Source: Paenibacillus pedocola (GTDB lineage Bacteria; Bacillota; Bacilli; Paenibacillales; Paenibacillaceae). Taken from it: 64,000 nt of DNA. The notes under the pieces were generated by a model. The model searched no databases. It had not been told where the DNA came from and was given only the letters and a program-made list of their open reading frames with translations. The stretch lies in assembly GCF_031599675.1 (NCBI RefSeq), contig NZ_CP134223.1:2976001-3040000 (forward strand), written 5' to 3'. This document shows positions 8,248-17,044 of the stretch, piece after piece. Made by a program: the position numbers and the translations under genes. Position 1 is the first letter of the stretch; each line of letters begins with the position of its first letter.

Positions 8248-9354
8248 ATGATGGCAAAGGTTACCGGATTAGAAGGCGTAGTTGCAGGAGAAACAGATAT
8301 TGGATTAGTGGATGGCGAAAAGGGGCATCTGGTCTACCGGGGGTACTGGGCGAAAGAGCTTGCAGTCAGCAGAAGCTATGAGGAAGTGGCTTATTTGCTG
8401 TGGAACGGGCATTTGCCGGATACTGACGAATTGGAAAAACTTAAGCAGGATATGGCTGGAGCGAGAATAATCCCGGATTATTTGCGTGGAATGATTGATT
8501 TGCTTCCTCCATCCGTTCCTATGATGCTGGTGCTGCAAAGCGCTGTAGCAGCCTTAGGAGAACCGGTGAATGCGACCTGGCCGCCGACACTTCCCCAGGC
8601 GCTCCGGTTAACCTCGGTACTGCCGACAATTATTGCTTACAGATACCGCAAATTGAATAACCTGCCGGTTATTGAGCCGCTTGCTGAGCTGGGTCATGCC
8701 GCAAATTATTTGTATATGCTGAAAGGGCAAATACCTGAAGAAGCCCATGTACGGGCACTCAGCGCCTATCTGATTCTTTGTATGGAACATGGTATGAATG
8801 CTTCTACCTTTGCATCCCGGGTCGTCCTCTCCACAGAGTCAGATATGTGCGCGGCGGTGTGTGGGGCTATCGGAGCGATGAAGGGCCCGCTGCACGGCGG
8901 AGCACCTTCCGAAGTCATTGCTATGCTTGAGGACATCGGAACAATGGACCGGGCTGAGCCGTGGATCCGCGCTGTACTTGACAACGGAGGCAAGATTATG
9001 GGCTTTGGACACCGGATCTATAAGACGAAGGATCCGCGCGCTGAAGCGCTGATGATTGCGACTGTAGAAATGAACGGTAAAGACCCGTCCTTTGATCTGG
9101 CCATTCATGTAGAGCACACCGCTATCCGCCTGCTGGAGGAATACAAACCGGGCCGCCGCTTATTCACCAATGTAGAGTTTTACGCTGCGGCAATTCTGCG
9201 TGCTTTGCAGCTTGACCCGGAGATCTTCACTCCAACCTTTACGGCGGGTAGAATTGTCGGCTGGACTTCGCACATTCTTGAGCAAGCGGCGAACAACAGA
9301 ATATTCCGTCCTCAATCCGTATACACAGGGCCAATGCCTGATCTCGAAGCTTAA
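8248..9354 (+). CDS. Citrate synthase / 2-methylcitrate synthase family protein
   Basis: From the ATG at 8248 (AAAAGGAG 5 nt upstream) the protein has 368 residues; an upstream in-frame ATG at 8176 has no ribosome-binding site. It condenses oxaloacetate with an acyl-CoA, giving citrate or methylcitrate. Family landmarks are GPLHGGAPSEV with catalytic His216, GFGHRIYKTKDPRA with His255, and NNRIFRPQSVYTGP at the C-terminus. At the third catalytic position, usually Asp in NVDFY, this protein has NVEFY with Glu310. No icd, mdh or prp genes adjoin it, so it may be a secondary paralogue like B. subtilis CitA. Substrate preference cannot be read from the sequence. Confidence 0.85.
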   Translation: MMAKVTGLEGVVAGETDIGLVDGEKGHLVYRGYWAKELAVSRSYEEVAYLLWNGHLPDTDELEKLKQDMAGARIIPDYLRGMIDLLPPSVPMMLVLQSAVAALGEPVNATWPPTLPQALRLTSVLPTIIAYRYRKLNNLPVIEPLAELGHAANYLYMLKGQIPEEAHVRALSAYLILCMEHGMNASTFASRVVLSTESDMCAAVCGAIGAMKGPLHGGAPSEVIAMLEDIGTMDRAEPWIRAVLDNGGKIMGFGHRIYKTKDPRAEALMIATVEMNGKDPSFDLAIHVEHTAIRLLEEYKPGRRLFTNVEFYAAAILRALQLDPEIFTPTFTAGRIVGWTSHILEQAANNRIFRPQSVYTGPMPDLEA

Positions 9355-9398
9355 TAGCTTTGAAGAAATCACGTGAAAGAGCCGTATAATATTGCAAA

Positions 9399-9433
9399 AA
9401 ACACCCCTGACCGCTTAGCGGCCAGGGGTGTTT
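9399..9433. terminator. Bidirectional terminator
   Basis: AAACACCCCTG (9399-9409) pairs with CAGGGGTGTTT (9423-9433), with further pairing inside. A-tract before and T-tract after serve both the citrate synthase gene and the convergent small gene. Confidence 0.85.
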
Positions 9434-9482
9434 GATAGAGGGAATGCTCATGAGTGAGTATGGCGGATACTCTGGTATTACA

Positions 9483-9773
9483 TTAGAAGTCTGATGTTGC
9501 GATTTCGATGGTGCCGAAAACTGCGCCGGCAGCTGTGCTTAACAGTGCGGCAACCAGCAGCAAGTTTACTGACAGCGTAAGGCTGTTCAGTGCAGGAATA
9601 GTGTAAGTGACTACTGGGGCATTTACCCGATAGATAACGAGATCGACGGGAAATGCCGAGCCGTTGTTAACAGTAACAGCAGCGTTAATGCCTCCGGCAA
9701 GATTCTCGTAATAGGATTTACCTACCGATGGAGCCAGATTGAAGTATTGAATCGGTAATAAGATAGCCATCAT
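9483..9773 (-). CDS. Small beta-rich protein, DUF3992/Ena-like candidate
   Basis: The start is placed at tandem ATGs 9773/9770 because AAAGGAGGT lies 4-7 nt upstream; earlier in-frame codons have no such site. The product is about 96 residues with no Cys, no signal peptide and no charged patches. The centre alternates in a beta pattern (AAVTVNNGSAFPVDLVIYRV, then VTYTIPALNSLTLSV), followed by a hydrophobic Ala/Leu run and FGTIEIATSDF. That NNGS-x-P-x-loop plus 'IP-SLTLSV' layout resembles single-domain jelly-roll subunits such as endospore appendage (Ena, DUF3992) proteins, but the match is by eye. It stands alone between terminators. It may be a spore-surface protein. Confidence 0.6.
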   Translation of the reverse strand: MMAILLPIQYFNLAPSVGKSYYENLAGGINAAVTVNNGSAFPVDLVIYRVNAPVVTYTIPALNSLTLSVNLLLVAALLSTAAGAVFGTIEIATSDF

Positions 9774-9895
9774 GATGACCTCCTTTGTGTTTGATAGAAT
9801 ATCATATTCAGTAAATCTATGAGTGTTATAACGGATGTCTTGGGAGATTCGCACATTTTAATAGGCTGCTGCGTCTATAAAAGAACAGCCCCTAT

Positions 9896-9914
9896 CCGTA
9901 ATGGATAGAGGCTG
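9896..9914 (-). terminator. Terminator of the MFS gene
   Basis: A stem around CAGCCCCTATCC / GGATAGAGGCTG, with a T-rich stretch after it on the minus strand, lies about 27 bp after the MFS stop codon. Confidence 0.7.
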
Positions 9915-9940
9915 CTAAAGAAGAGAAGCGGGAACAGTAA

Positions 9941-11116
9941 TTATTCCTTTGAAGTGACCTTCGGTTCTGTTCCTTTAGAACGATTACCATAAGTCCGGTA
10001 CAGGGCCAGTCCGAAGACTGTTCCGGCAAATGACATCGCTGACACGTACAGATAAAAGCTTCTTCCTCCGAAGGAACCATACAGCGCCCCTCCCGCATAG
10101 GAAGCCAGAATTCCTGACACTCCGAAGAACAGAAGAGCCAGCACCGTTTGACCTGTTGCCCGCCATTCTTCCGGCACAATGCGGTACAAATACTGGATGG
10201 CCGCCGAGTAGAAGACAGGGAAAGTGAAGAGCTGCATAACCTGAAGGTATGCCAGCAGGTGCGGGTCTGTGATCCAGGCGGAGAGAAAGAAGCGGACAAA
10301 ATAACATGCACCCGCGAAACTGATAATGATCAGTTCCTTACCTTGACGAAGCCACCAGAAGCTCAGAGCGAAGACCAGAATTTCGCTGATTGCCGCCAGA
10401 AAAAAAGACTGGCCTATTAGTGCTGCACTGCCGCCAAGATCCAATAGGGTCACCCCTAAAAAGGTATCGTTCATTCTTGCCGGCACAGAGATAATGAACA
10501 CCAGCAGCAGGAACAGCAGGGTCTCCTTATTGCTGAAAAAATGCCTGAGGCTGTTCAGCGTGACCGGTTTTCCCGATACCGGCGCATCTGGCATCTTCCA
10601 GCTGACTACAAAGCCCAGCAGACAGCTGCCGGCAAACAGCAGGCCCAAACCGTGCGCTCCCAAATAATACATTACATAGCCGGTAAGTAAAGCCATGATG
10701 CCGTATCCAAGTGCACCATAGGTGCGGATGGAGCCATAGCTGATGCCGCTAGCTTCGGCAATCCGGAAATTGAGGCTCTCTGTCAGCGGATCGATCGGCA
10801 TCAGAAAGAAATAGAGCAGCATCGCGAGCAGAATGAGCTGTATATAGCTGGTGGAGTCATACAGGAAGTAGCCGGTGATAGCTGAGCACAGCAGTAGCAG
10901 CAAAAGTACTTTGCGGATCGTCTTCGTCCGGTCACTGATCATCCCCCATAAAGGCTGGGCGATAATTGTGATGAACCCGCCTGTCCCGATTACCAGACCA
11001 ATCTGCCCCGGGGTCAGGCCCTGATCATCTAAATAGACCGGCAGAAAAGGGATAAACATCGCCAATAAGGCAAAATACAGAAAGTTAAAGCTTCGGAGCA
11101 GAATAGATGTGTTCAT
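9941..11116 (-). CDS. MFS transporter, LacY/nucleoside-symporter-like (MFS_1_like)
   Basis: The product has about 391 residues with 12 predicted hydrophobic helices. The opening LLRSFNFLYFALLAMFIPFLPVYLDDQGLTPGQIGLVIG and the loop PLWGMISDRTKTIRKVLL (MFS motif A form, G-x-x-SDR) place it in the MFS_1_like group, which includes LacY-type and uncharacterised permeases. The ATG at 11116 is preferred because GAGGG lies 11 nt upstream; in-frame ATG 11143 and TTG 11158 have no site. The substrate is unknown. It is divergent from exoA and monocistronic. Confidence 0.85.
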   Translation of the reverse strand: MNTSILLRSFNFLYFALLAMFIPFLPVYLDDQGLTPGQIGLVIGTGGFITIIAQPLWGMISDRTKTIRKVLLLLLLCSAITGYFLYDSTSYIQLILLAMLLYFFLMPIDPLTESLNFRIAEASGISYGSIRTYGALGYGIMALLTGYVMYYLGAHGLGLLFAGSCLLGFVVSWKMPDAPVSGKPVTLNSLRHFFSNKETLLFLLLVFIISVPARMNDTFLGVTLLDLGGSAALIGQSFFLAAISEILVFALSFWWLRQGKELIIISFAGACYFVRFFLSAWITDPHLLAYLQVMQLFTFPVFYSAAIQYLYRIVPEEWRATGQTVLALLFFGVSGILASYAGGALYGSFGGRSFYLYVSAMSFAGTVFGLALYRTYGNRSKGTEPKVTSKE

Positions 11117-11249
11117 AGATTTAAAAACCCTCGCGTTTTTCATAGAATAATTAGGCAAGCCCAGTTATTGTATCATGCCTATGAACTCCAATCAGCTTAG
11201 AATATGTTACACTTGGAATAATTCTAGTGAAAATGTAAGGAGAATGACG

Positions 11250-12017
11250 ATGATCAAACTGGTGTCCTGGAATGTAAACGGTCTTCGAGCCTGTGTGGGC
11301 AAGGGTTTTAACGACTACTTCAAAGAAAGTTCTGCAGATATCTTTTGTGTGCAGGAAACGAAGCTGCAGGAAGGCCAAATTGTCCTGGAGCAGGGCGAAG
11401 AGTATTACCAGTATTGGAATTATGCCCAGAAGAAAGGCTACTCGGGAACAGCCGTGTTTACGAGAATCAAGCCCCTCTCTGTAAGATACGGTCTGGAAGA
11501 GGATTCCGAACCAGAGGGTCGGACGATCACTTTGGAATTCGACAGCTTCTATCTCGTAAATGTCTATACTCCGAATGCCAAAAGGGATCTTACACGGCTG
11601 GATTACAGAATGGAATGGGAGGACCGATTCCGCACCTATCTGCTGGAGTTGGATAAACGTAAGCCTGTCATCGTTTGCGGCGACCTTAATGTTGCCCACG
11701 CCGATATTGATCTGAAGAATGCCAAGTCTAACCGCGGGAACTCAGGCTTCACCGATGAAGAACGCGGACGGATGACTATACTGCTGGAATCGGGTTTTAT
11801 TGATACCTTCCGGTTTTTTTATCCGGAGACAGAAGGAGCTTATACCTGGTGGTCCTATATGCCAAAAATAAGAGAGCGGAATGTCGGCTGGCGGATCGAC
11901 TATTTCCTGGCCTCTTCACGGCTTGCGCCGCAGCTGATAGATGCAGCCATAGATTGTAATGTACTGGGAAGTGACCATTGTCCGGTAGTGCTCACAATGA
12001 AGGGTCTGGAAGCTTAA
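11250..12017 (+). CDS. exoA: Exodeoxyribonuclease III / AP endonuclease
   Basis: This 255-residue protein belongs to the exonuclease-endonuclease-phosphatase superfamily and acts in base excision repair at abasic sites. It shows MIKLVSWNVNGLRA at the N-terminus, VQETKLQ with the metal-binding Glu, CGDLNVAH with catalytic Asp and Asn, WRIDYFLAS, and GSDHCPV with the catalytic His near the end. The start at 11250 is chosen because AAGGAG is 7 nt upstream; ATG 11244 is too close to it. It is monocistronic with a strong terminator. Confidence 0.95.
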   Translation: MIKLVSWNVNGLRACVGKGFNDYFKESSADIFCVQETKLQEGQIVLEQGEEYYQYWNYAQKKGYSGTAVFTRIKPLSVRYGLEEDSEPEGRTITLEFDSFYLVNVYTPNAKRDLTRLDYRMEWEDRFRTYLLELDKRKPVIVCGDLNVAHADIDLKNAKSNRGNSGFTDEERGRMTILLESGFIDTFRFFYPETEGAYTWWSYMPKIRERNVGWRIDYFLASSRLAPQLIDAAIDCNVLGSDHCPVVLTMKGLEA

Positions 12018-12040
12018 TAGATATCCAGTAAGGTATTATT

Positions 12041-12088
12041 ACAAGAGGCTATGCATCCCTGTTAAGGAATGTCATAGCCTCTTGTTTT
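12041..12088. terminator. Terminator after exoA
   Basis: ACAAGAGGCTATG (12041-12053) pairs with CATAGCCTCTTGT (12073-12085) and runs into TTTT. It may also serve the convergent serine hydrolase gene. Confidence 0.85.
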
Positions 12089-12113
12089 GGTTAGAAGATT
12101 TAAAAGCTGCAAT

Positions 12114-13577
12114 TTACTCTATGAGATAGCCTGACAATGTAACCGGTTCGTTTGGACCCATGGTCACATTGAAGGAATGTGAGAGTTGGATCGATTTCTC
12201 TTTCACGGTTAGTTCTTCTGTAATGCAAAAAGGCGTTTCCACAAGCTGCATCGTCAATTGAAGTTTGTCCTCTGCCGCCCAGGTGAAACTGGCCATGATG
12301 GCATTGGACCCCGAAGGGCTTGGTATAATATTAGCGGAGTTTGCTGTCCACTCCTCCCGCCCAAAAACTATGCTCTGCCGACCTGACTTTTCTTGAATAG
12401 TCAGCACCGCTTCATTCCCGCTAAAGGAAACTTCAAGTGTGTCGATATCCAGCTCGTTAGCTTCCAGCTTATAGACTTGGCCGCTCAAGGAGCTTTCCAG
12501 GGTTGAAGAAAGGATACATCGTGGCGGTACAATCTGCAGTGTGCTGAGCTGAGCAGCCAAGTCTGCGACTGCAGAAGGCTCCTCTTGAAGTAAGGGGGCA
12601 GATTTCATAGCCGGAAGCAGAAGCTCCCAGACAGCATCCATCACCTGCTGCGTATCATTCGTACCGCTAGTAATCACTACAACTGCATCCTGTTCCGGCA
12701 TAACGATACAGAGCTGGCAAAAGGCACCGTCTGCACGGTAGGCGCCATGCCGGCAATTCCAGAACTGATACCCGTATCCTTGTGACCATTCTCCGCTGTC
12801 CGGGCTCCCATCACCATTCGCAATTTGCTTGGAGCTTGCAGCAGCGACCCATTCCCTGGAGAGAATCTGCCGGTTATTCCACTGTCCCTGCTGTAAGTAC
12901 AGCTGCCCGAATTTAGCGATATCTTCTGTAGTGAGATTTAACCCGTACCCTCCGATATTGATCCCGCGCGGACAGCTTTCCCAGGTAGGATCCTTAATGC
13001 CCAGCGGAGTGAACAGCCTTGGACCGAGATACTCCAAGAGTGTCTGGTTGGTTACCTTTTGCAGAATGGCAGAGAGCATATAGGTAGCTCCGGTATTATA
13101 GAGGAAATATGTACCGGGCACCTCCTCAACCGGAAGCTGAAGAAAGGCTCTGACCCAATTGCCTTCATGGGACTGCAGCATGTCGGTCATTGTATCCATG
13201 GTGTGGCCGGTACCCATCATCAGCAAATGGCTGATGTTCATCTGTGACAGGTTATCACCAGGCTCTGCGGGGGATTCGTCAGGAAAAAAGGAAACCACCT
13301 TATCTTCCAGAGATAAGAGCTGTTCTGAAACTGCCAGTCCGATGGCCGTAGCGGTGAAGCTTTTGCTGAGTGAAAACAGCATGTGAGGAAATTCAGGTCT
13401 GTACGGAGACCACCAGCCTTCTGCAACAACATGGCCATGCCTTAGTAACATCAGGCTATGCAGCTCGATGTTCAGGTTCTTAATCCGGTCCAGAAATGCA
13501 GATACAGCGGTTGAGCGGATACCTTGTTCCTCGGGAAGACTTCTTGGCAATGGAGATAAAGTTCCGGTAATGTTCAT
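12114..13577 (-). CDS. Beta-lactamase-fold serine hydrolase (class C / AmpH-like)
   Basis: From the ATG at 13577 (GAGGAG 8-9 nt upstream) the product has 487 residues. The penicillin-binding/class C fold is shown by the SxxK motif SLSK in LFSLSKSFTATAIGLA near residue 90, and by a YNT triad (YxN position) in FLYNTGATYMLSAIL. A C-terminal beta domain of about 150 residues follows the catalytic domain. There is no signal peptide, so it is predicted cytosolic and is more likely an esterase or peptidase than a resistance enzyme. It is last in a three-gene operon after the amidase (gap 40 bp). Confidence 0.82.
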   Translation of the reverse strand: MNITGTLSPLPRSLPEEQGIRSTAVSAFLDRIKNLNIELHSLMLLRHGHVVAEGWWSPYRPEFPHMLFSLSKSFTATAIGLAVSEQLLSLEDKVVSFFPDESPAEPGDNLSQMNISHLLMMGTGHTMDTMTDMLQSHEGNWVRAFLQLPVEEVPGTYFLYNTGATYMLSAILQKVTNQTLLEYLGPRLFTPLGIKDPTWESCPRGINIGGYGLNLTTEDIAKFGQLYLQQGQWNNRQILSREWVAAASSKQIANGDGSPDSGEWSQGYGYQFWNCRHGAYRADGAFCQLCIVMPEQDAVVVITSGTNDTQQVMDAVWELLLPAMKSAPLLQEEPSAVADLAAQLSTLQIVPPRCILSSTLESSLSGQVYKLEANELDIDTLEVSFSGNEAVLTIQEKSGRQSIVFGREEWTANSANIIPSPSGSNAIMASFTWAAEDKLQLTMQLVETPFCITEELTVKEKSIQLSHSFNVTMGPNEPVTLSGYLIE

Positions 13578-13617
13578 GTTCACAGCTCCTCGTGGGATGA
13601 ATGAATAAAGTGCTTGT

Positions 13618-15138
13618 TTATTTAGACAGGCGGGGCGGGAAGCGCCGCTTTGACGCCTGTTCAAATCCATATGCGATCGAGATCAACGTCGGCTCACTAA
13701 AGGCCGTGCCGGAGAAGGTGACGCCATGGGGGCCTTTGGTAAGATATCCTCCTGGTGTAACGATTCCATTGGCTGCAAAGCCAGCAGGAACTGTGATGAG
13801 CGGATAGCCTGCTCTGGCAGCCAGATCTGTTCCGTGAAATCCGGGGAACATCAGGGCATCCAGCCGGTATTCCTTTATGGCGTAATCTATTCCATGATCA
13901 CGTGCCTGACCGCGGGATAGGCGAAGCTGTTCAAGGTACATTTCTTCCGTTATACCTTCTCCGGACTGTTCCAGCCATTCTAGCGTGCCTTGCCCGTATT
14001 TCAGAGCTTTTTCACTATGGAGTTTATTATAGGCGATAAGCTCGCTTAAACTATGTACGGGTATGGACTCGGCAAGTCCGGCCAGATATTGATTCAGGCC
14101 TCTTTTAAACTCATATTGCAGCATGACCGGGCTCCATTCACTGTTAAGACAGGGAAGCTCAATGGGATCAACGATCACAGCGCCTTGTTGTTCAAGAAGC
14201 TTAATCGCTTCTGCCATAATAGCCAAAACCTCTTCATCGAGCTCCTGATAGATAGCCCTAGGGATACCGATCCGTACCCCTTGTATATACGCTGCATCCA
14301 AAAAAACCGTGTAATCTGCTATTCTTCCCTCCCGGGCTGTTCCGGACACTTGAGTGTCTACTTCATCCAGTCCGGTCATCGCTCCCAGCAGGACCGCTGC
14401 ATCAGAGACTGTCCTGGCCAGTGGTCCTGCGGTATCCTGGCTGCCGATGCCGGGAATGATTCCAGCCATGCTGACAAGTCCCGCGGTTGGTTTAATCCCT
14501 ACGATACAGTTCTGGCTGGCCGGGCTGATAATCGAGCCGGAAGTTTCCGTCGCTACGGCCGCGGCAATGAGATTGGCTGCAACGGAAGCCGCACTGCCGG
14601 AGCTTGAACCCCCTACAAACAGCTCGCCGGGTCCGTAGGGGTTGAGGACGAGCCCGCCGCGTGAACTGTACCCGGCCCACATCCCGGGAGCCATAAAATT
14701 AGCCCATTCCGTCATATTAGCCTTCCCGAGAATAATGGCACCTGCTGCGCGCAGCCGGCTGATGACCGCAGCATCCTTAGCTGCCGTTGACTCTGCTAAC
14801 GCTATAGACCCTGCACTTGTGTGCAATTTATCTGCGGTGTCTATATTATCCTTGATTAGAAGCGGAATGCCGTGCAGGCTGCTGCGGACTCCTGCTATTT
14901 GCCGCTCTATATCAAGCTCGCGGGCAATATCCATTGCATCGGGATTGAGCTCCAGCACAGAGTTAATAACAGAATCATACCTGTTGATCCTTTCCAGATA
15001 AAGGCTCACCAGTTGTTCAGCAGTTAACGAGCCTTTGTTCATTTCAGCCTGCATGGCTGTGATATCCGCTTCAATAATCCATTCCTGCCACTCCAGGCTG
15101 CCGTCCTTATTGTTTAAGTTAGTCTTAACTTGGTTCAC
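13618..15138 (-). CDS. Amidase signature family protein
   Basis: This 506-residue protein has the Ser-cisSer-Lys amidase fold. The catalytic Lys is in GIPLLIKDNIDT, and the glycine/serine-rich signature GGSSSGSAASVAANL carries the cis-Ser, with the nucleophile Ser in ATETSGSI. The C-terminal fragment DALMFPGFHGTDLAARAGYPLITVPAG is also typical. It hydrolyses a carboxylic amide; the substrate is unknown, and no gatC/gatB neighbours argue for a role in tRNA amidation. Its ATG overlaps the stop of the upstream VanZ-RDD gene (ATGA), so translation is coupled. Confidence 0.9.
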   Translation of the reverse strand: MNQVKTNLNNKDGSLEWQEWIIEADITAMQAEMNKGSLTAEQLVSLYLERINRYDSVINSVLELNPDAMDIARELDIERQIAGVRSSLHGIPLLIKDNIDTADKLHTSAGSIALAESTAAKDAAVISRLRAAGAIILGKANMTEWANFMAPGMWAGYSSRGGLVLNPYGPGELFVGGSSSGSAASVAANLIAAAVATETSGSIISPASQNCIVGIKPTAGLVSMAGIIPGIGSQDTAGPLARTVSDAAVLLGAMTGLDEVDTQVSGTAREGRIADYTVFLDAAYIQGVRIGIPRAIYQELDEEVLAIMAEAIKLLEQQGAVIVDPIELPCLNSEWSPVMLQYEFKRGLNQYLAGLAESIPVHSLSELIAYNKLHSEKALKYGQGTLEWLEQSGEGITEEMYLEQLRLSRGQARDHGIDYAIKEYRLDALMFPGFHGTDLAARAGYPLITVPAGFAANGIVTPGGYLTKGPHGVTFSGTAFSEPTLISIAYGFEQASKRRFPPRLSK

Positions 15139-16289
15139 CGGATAGATTCTCCTTTTCTTTTAAGGGATAACGGTAACTCTACTGTGTCTGCCTGCTGCTG
15201 TTTCTCAGGCCAGGCAATGATATTCCGGGTCCGGCTTAATCGCTCGTAGAACAGCGGCTCCTTCTTAAACATACTGATGATTAGATGAATGAGGAACAGC
15301 AGATCTGCCAGCAGCACTATACCACGGGCCGGACCGGATATATCCGGTCCAAGGGTGTTTACCCATGCCGTATTAAACTGCAGAATATTCATACCGAACG
15401 TTACTCCATAGAGCAGACCGTATCTTAGGACAATCATCCATGGCCGGAGGCTGCTACTGCAGCCCTCTACCCGGATACGTACAATCCATTTCCCAAAGGT
15501 CTGTCCCCGGGTCCAGCAAGGAATTAGCAAGAAGTATACCCCAAGTACGATCCATAAAGGGCAGGGAACCGGGAACAGGCTTAGTATACCGGCAGCGGTC
15601 AGCCACACACAGGCGTCCAGCATAAAGGCGATGCCCCTGCGGGTATAGGTGACACGTTTTGTACTAAGATTCGCCCTGCTGTCCAGTTGTTCGATCCGGG
15701 GCAGCAGTCCCGACATCCGGAGTGCAATTCGGAATCCGGCAATTCCGCCAAGTGTATTGGTAATCAGGTCATCGACATCAAAAATCCGGTACGGATTGTC
15801 AAAGAAACCGTATATGCCGGTAATTTGCGTTATTTCAAACGATAGTGAAAGCACAAAGGAGAGCAGAATGCACACTACCCAGCGGGTGCGAAAATAGTAG
15901 CCCAGGAACATGCCGAAAGGAACTGTCAATACAACATTGAATAAAGCTTGAAAAAAGGCAGGGTTACGCAAAACCGTCAAATAGGTGGACGGCTGGTCAA
16001 CCGATAAAGGGCTGCTGCGGACAACTTCTCCTATAAATTGCAGTGGCACAACCTGAATACAGCTGCCTGATAAAGGCAAATTGTGCCTGGAGGAAGGGAA
16101 GGGCAGCATAATCAGATAAAAGGCATTCAGTAAATAGAGCAGCAACAGATAAAGCACTAACGCCCGAAGCTTGTGAATATAGCCGTGCCGCCGGTATTGG
16201 ACTATCAGGAAGGGCAAAGTGAAGAGCATCGCCGCGACCGGAAAAGACATAAAGGCATATGAGATCGGAAACAGATACGAAGTAAACAT
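15135..16289 (-). CDS. VanZ-RDD fusion membrane protein
   Basis: This 384-residue integral membrane protein starts with a VanZ-like domain (about residues 40-200): NAFYLIMLPFP and the FEITQITGIYGFFDNPYRIFDVDDLITNTLGG hallmark. It continues as an RDD-family domain (about 215-350) with AFMLDACVWL, the RDD position being degenerate, and TRGQTFGKWIVRIRV. VanZ-like proteins are linked to glycopeptide and other cell-wall stress tolerance, while RDD proteins are poorly defined transporters or ion antiporters. It heads the operon with the amidase and serine hydrolase. A function in envelope homeostasis is inference. Confidence 0.8.
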   Translation of the reverse strand: MFTSYLFPISYAFMSFPVAAMLFTLPFLIVQYRRHGYIHKLRALVLYLLLLYLLNAFYLIMLPFPSSRHNLPLSGSCIQVVPLQFIGEVVRSSPLSVDQPSTYLTVLRNPAFFQALFNVVLTVPFGMFLGYYFRTRWVVCILLSFVLSLSFEITQITGIYGFFDNPYRIFDVDDLITNTLGGIAGFRIALRMSGLLPRIEQLDSRANLSTKRVTYTRRGIAFMLDACVWLTAAGILSLFPVPCPLWIVLGVYFLLIPCWTRGQTFGKWIVRIRVEGCSSSLRPWMIVLRYGLLYGVTFGMNILQFNTAWVNTLGPDISGPARGIVLLADLLFLIHLIISMFKKEPLFYERLSRTRNIIAWPEKQQQADTVELPLSLKRKGESIR

Positions 16290-16515
16290 GGCCCACCTGC
16301 TGTCAACTAATTTGGCGGAGTATCATCATTATACCGGCAGCTTAGCTTAGGTAATCCGAATAAATGCTCTGCAGTCAGTTAGACGCTGTATCCATCCGGA
16401 TTCACTGCAAGTAACCAATATCATTATAGAATTATCTGGAAAACGGCTCTATGTATTTAATCAATATATTTAATCTCTCCGGCATACATATGTTAGGAGA
16501 GGAGCGTGAGCAAGA

Positions 16516-16863
16516 ATGGAAAAGAAAGTGCAGCAATACTATAAACTGAAGTCCAAACAGAAGGATATCGAGAAGGAGCTGGCTGAACTCAGGCAGGAGA
16601 TTCTGGCCTATTGTGCGGATCAGGGAGAGACGGAGAAGGTAATCGGCAGCTATAGAGTCAAGCTTGTTACGCAGAACCGGAAAGAATATGACGATGAAAA
16701 GCTCTACAACACGCTGGCTGACCCGCAGGTGTGGCGGCTGCTCTCCAAGGCGGACCCGTCGAAGGTCGCAAGTCTGGCGAAGCTTAATGTGATTGCTGAA
16801 GAGAAGCTCGCGGGTACGTACACGGTGAAGGAAGTTACTTTATTGCAGGTGGATAAACACTAG
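16516..16863 (+). CDS. Conserved hypothetical protein with N-terminal coiled coil
   Basis: This 115-residue soluble protein opens with a charged heptad-like helix (residues 5-35, KLKSKQKDIEKELAELRQEI). A short beta stretch (VIGSYRVKLVTQNRKEYDDEKL) and a mixed C-terminal segment ending in a second strand (YTVKEVTLLQV) follow. I do not recognise the family. The helix-then-strand layout recalls small phage or recombination accessory proteins, but no phage genes are nearby. An AGGAGAGG site lies upstream of the ATG and a terminator follows. Confidence 0.7.
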   Translation: MEKKVQQYYKLKSKQKDIEKELAELRQEILAYCADQGETEKVIGSYRVKLVTQNRKEYDDEKLYNTLADPQVWRLLSKADPSKVASLAKLNVIAEEKLAGTYTVKEVTLLQVDKH

Positions 16864-16883
16864 GGCAGAAATAGATTTTTAAG

Positions 16884-16917
16884 AGGCGGTTCTTCAGCGG
16901 AACTGCCTATTTCTTTT
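16884..16917 (+). terminator. Terminator after the coiled-coil gene
   Basis: AGGCGGTTC pairs with GAACTGCCT (one G-U) and is followed by a T-rich tail. Confidence 0.7.
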
Positions 16918-17044
16918 GTCTCATAAATTTCCGGTCAAAGGACAATTAATCGCCATAGCCCTCATTTTGCGTTAAAATAGCTACTGGAGCTTTTTTTGAG
17001 GATATCAAGATAGTCAAAGATCAGTCAGAGATGGAGGATAAGAA

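Noticed and set aside
11151..11699. 182-residue minus-strand frame across the exoA start
   Set aside because: It lies antisense to the conserved exoA coding sequence and lacks a start signal.
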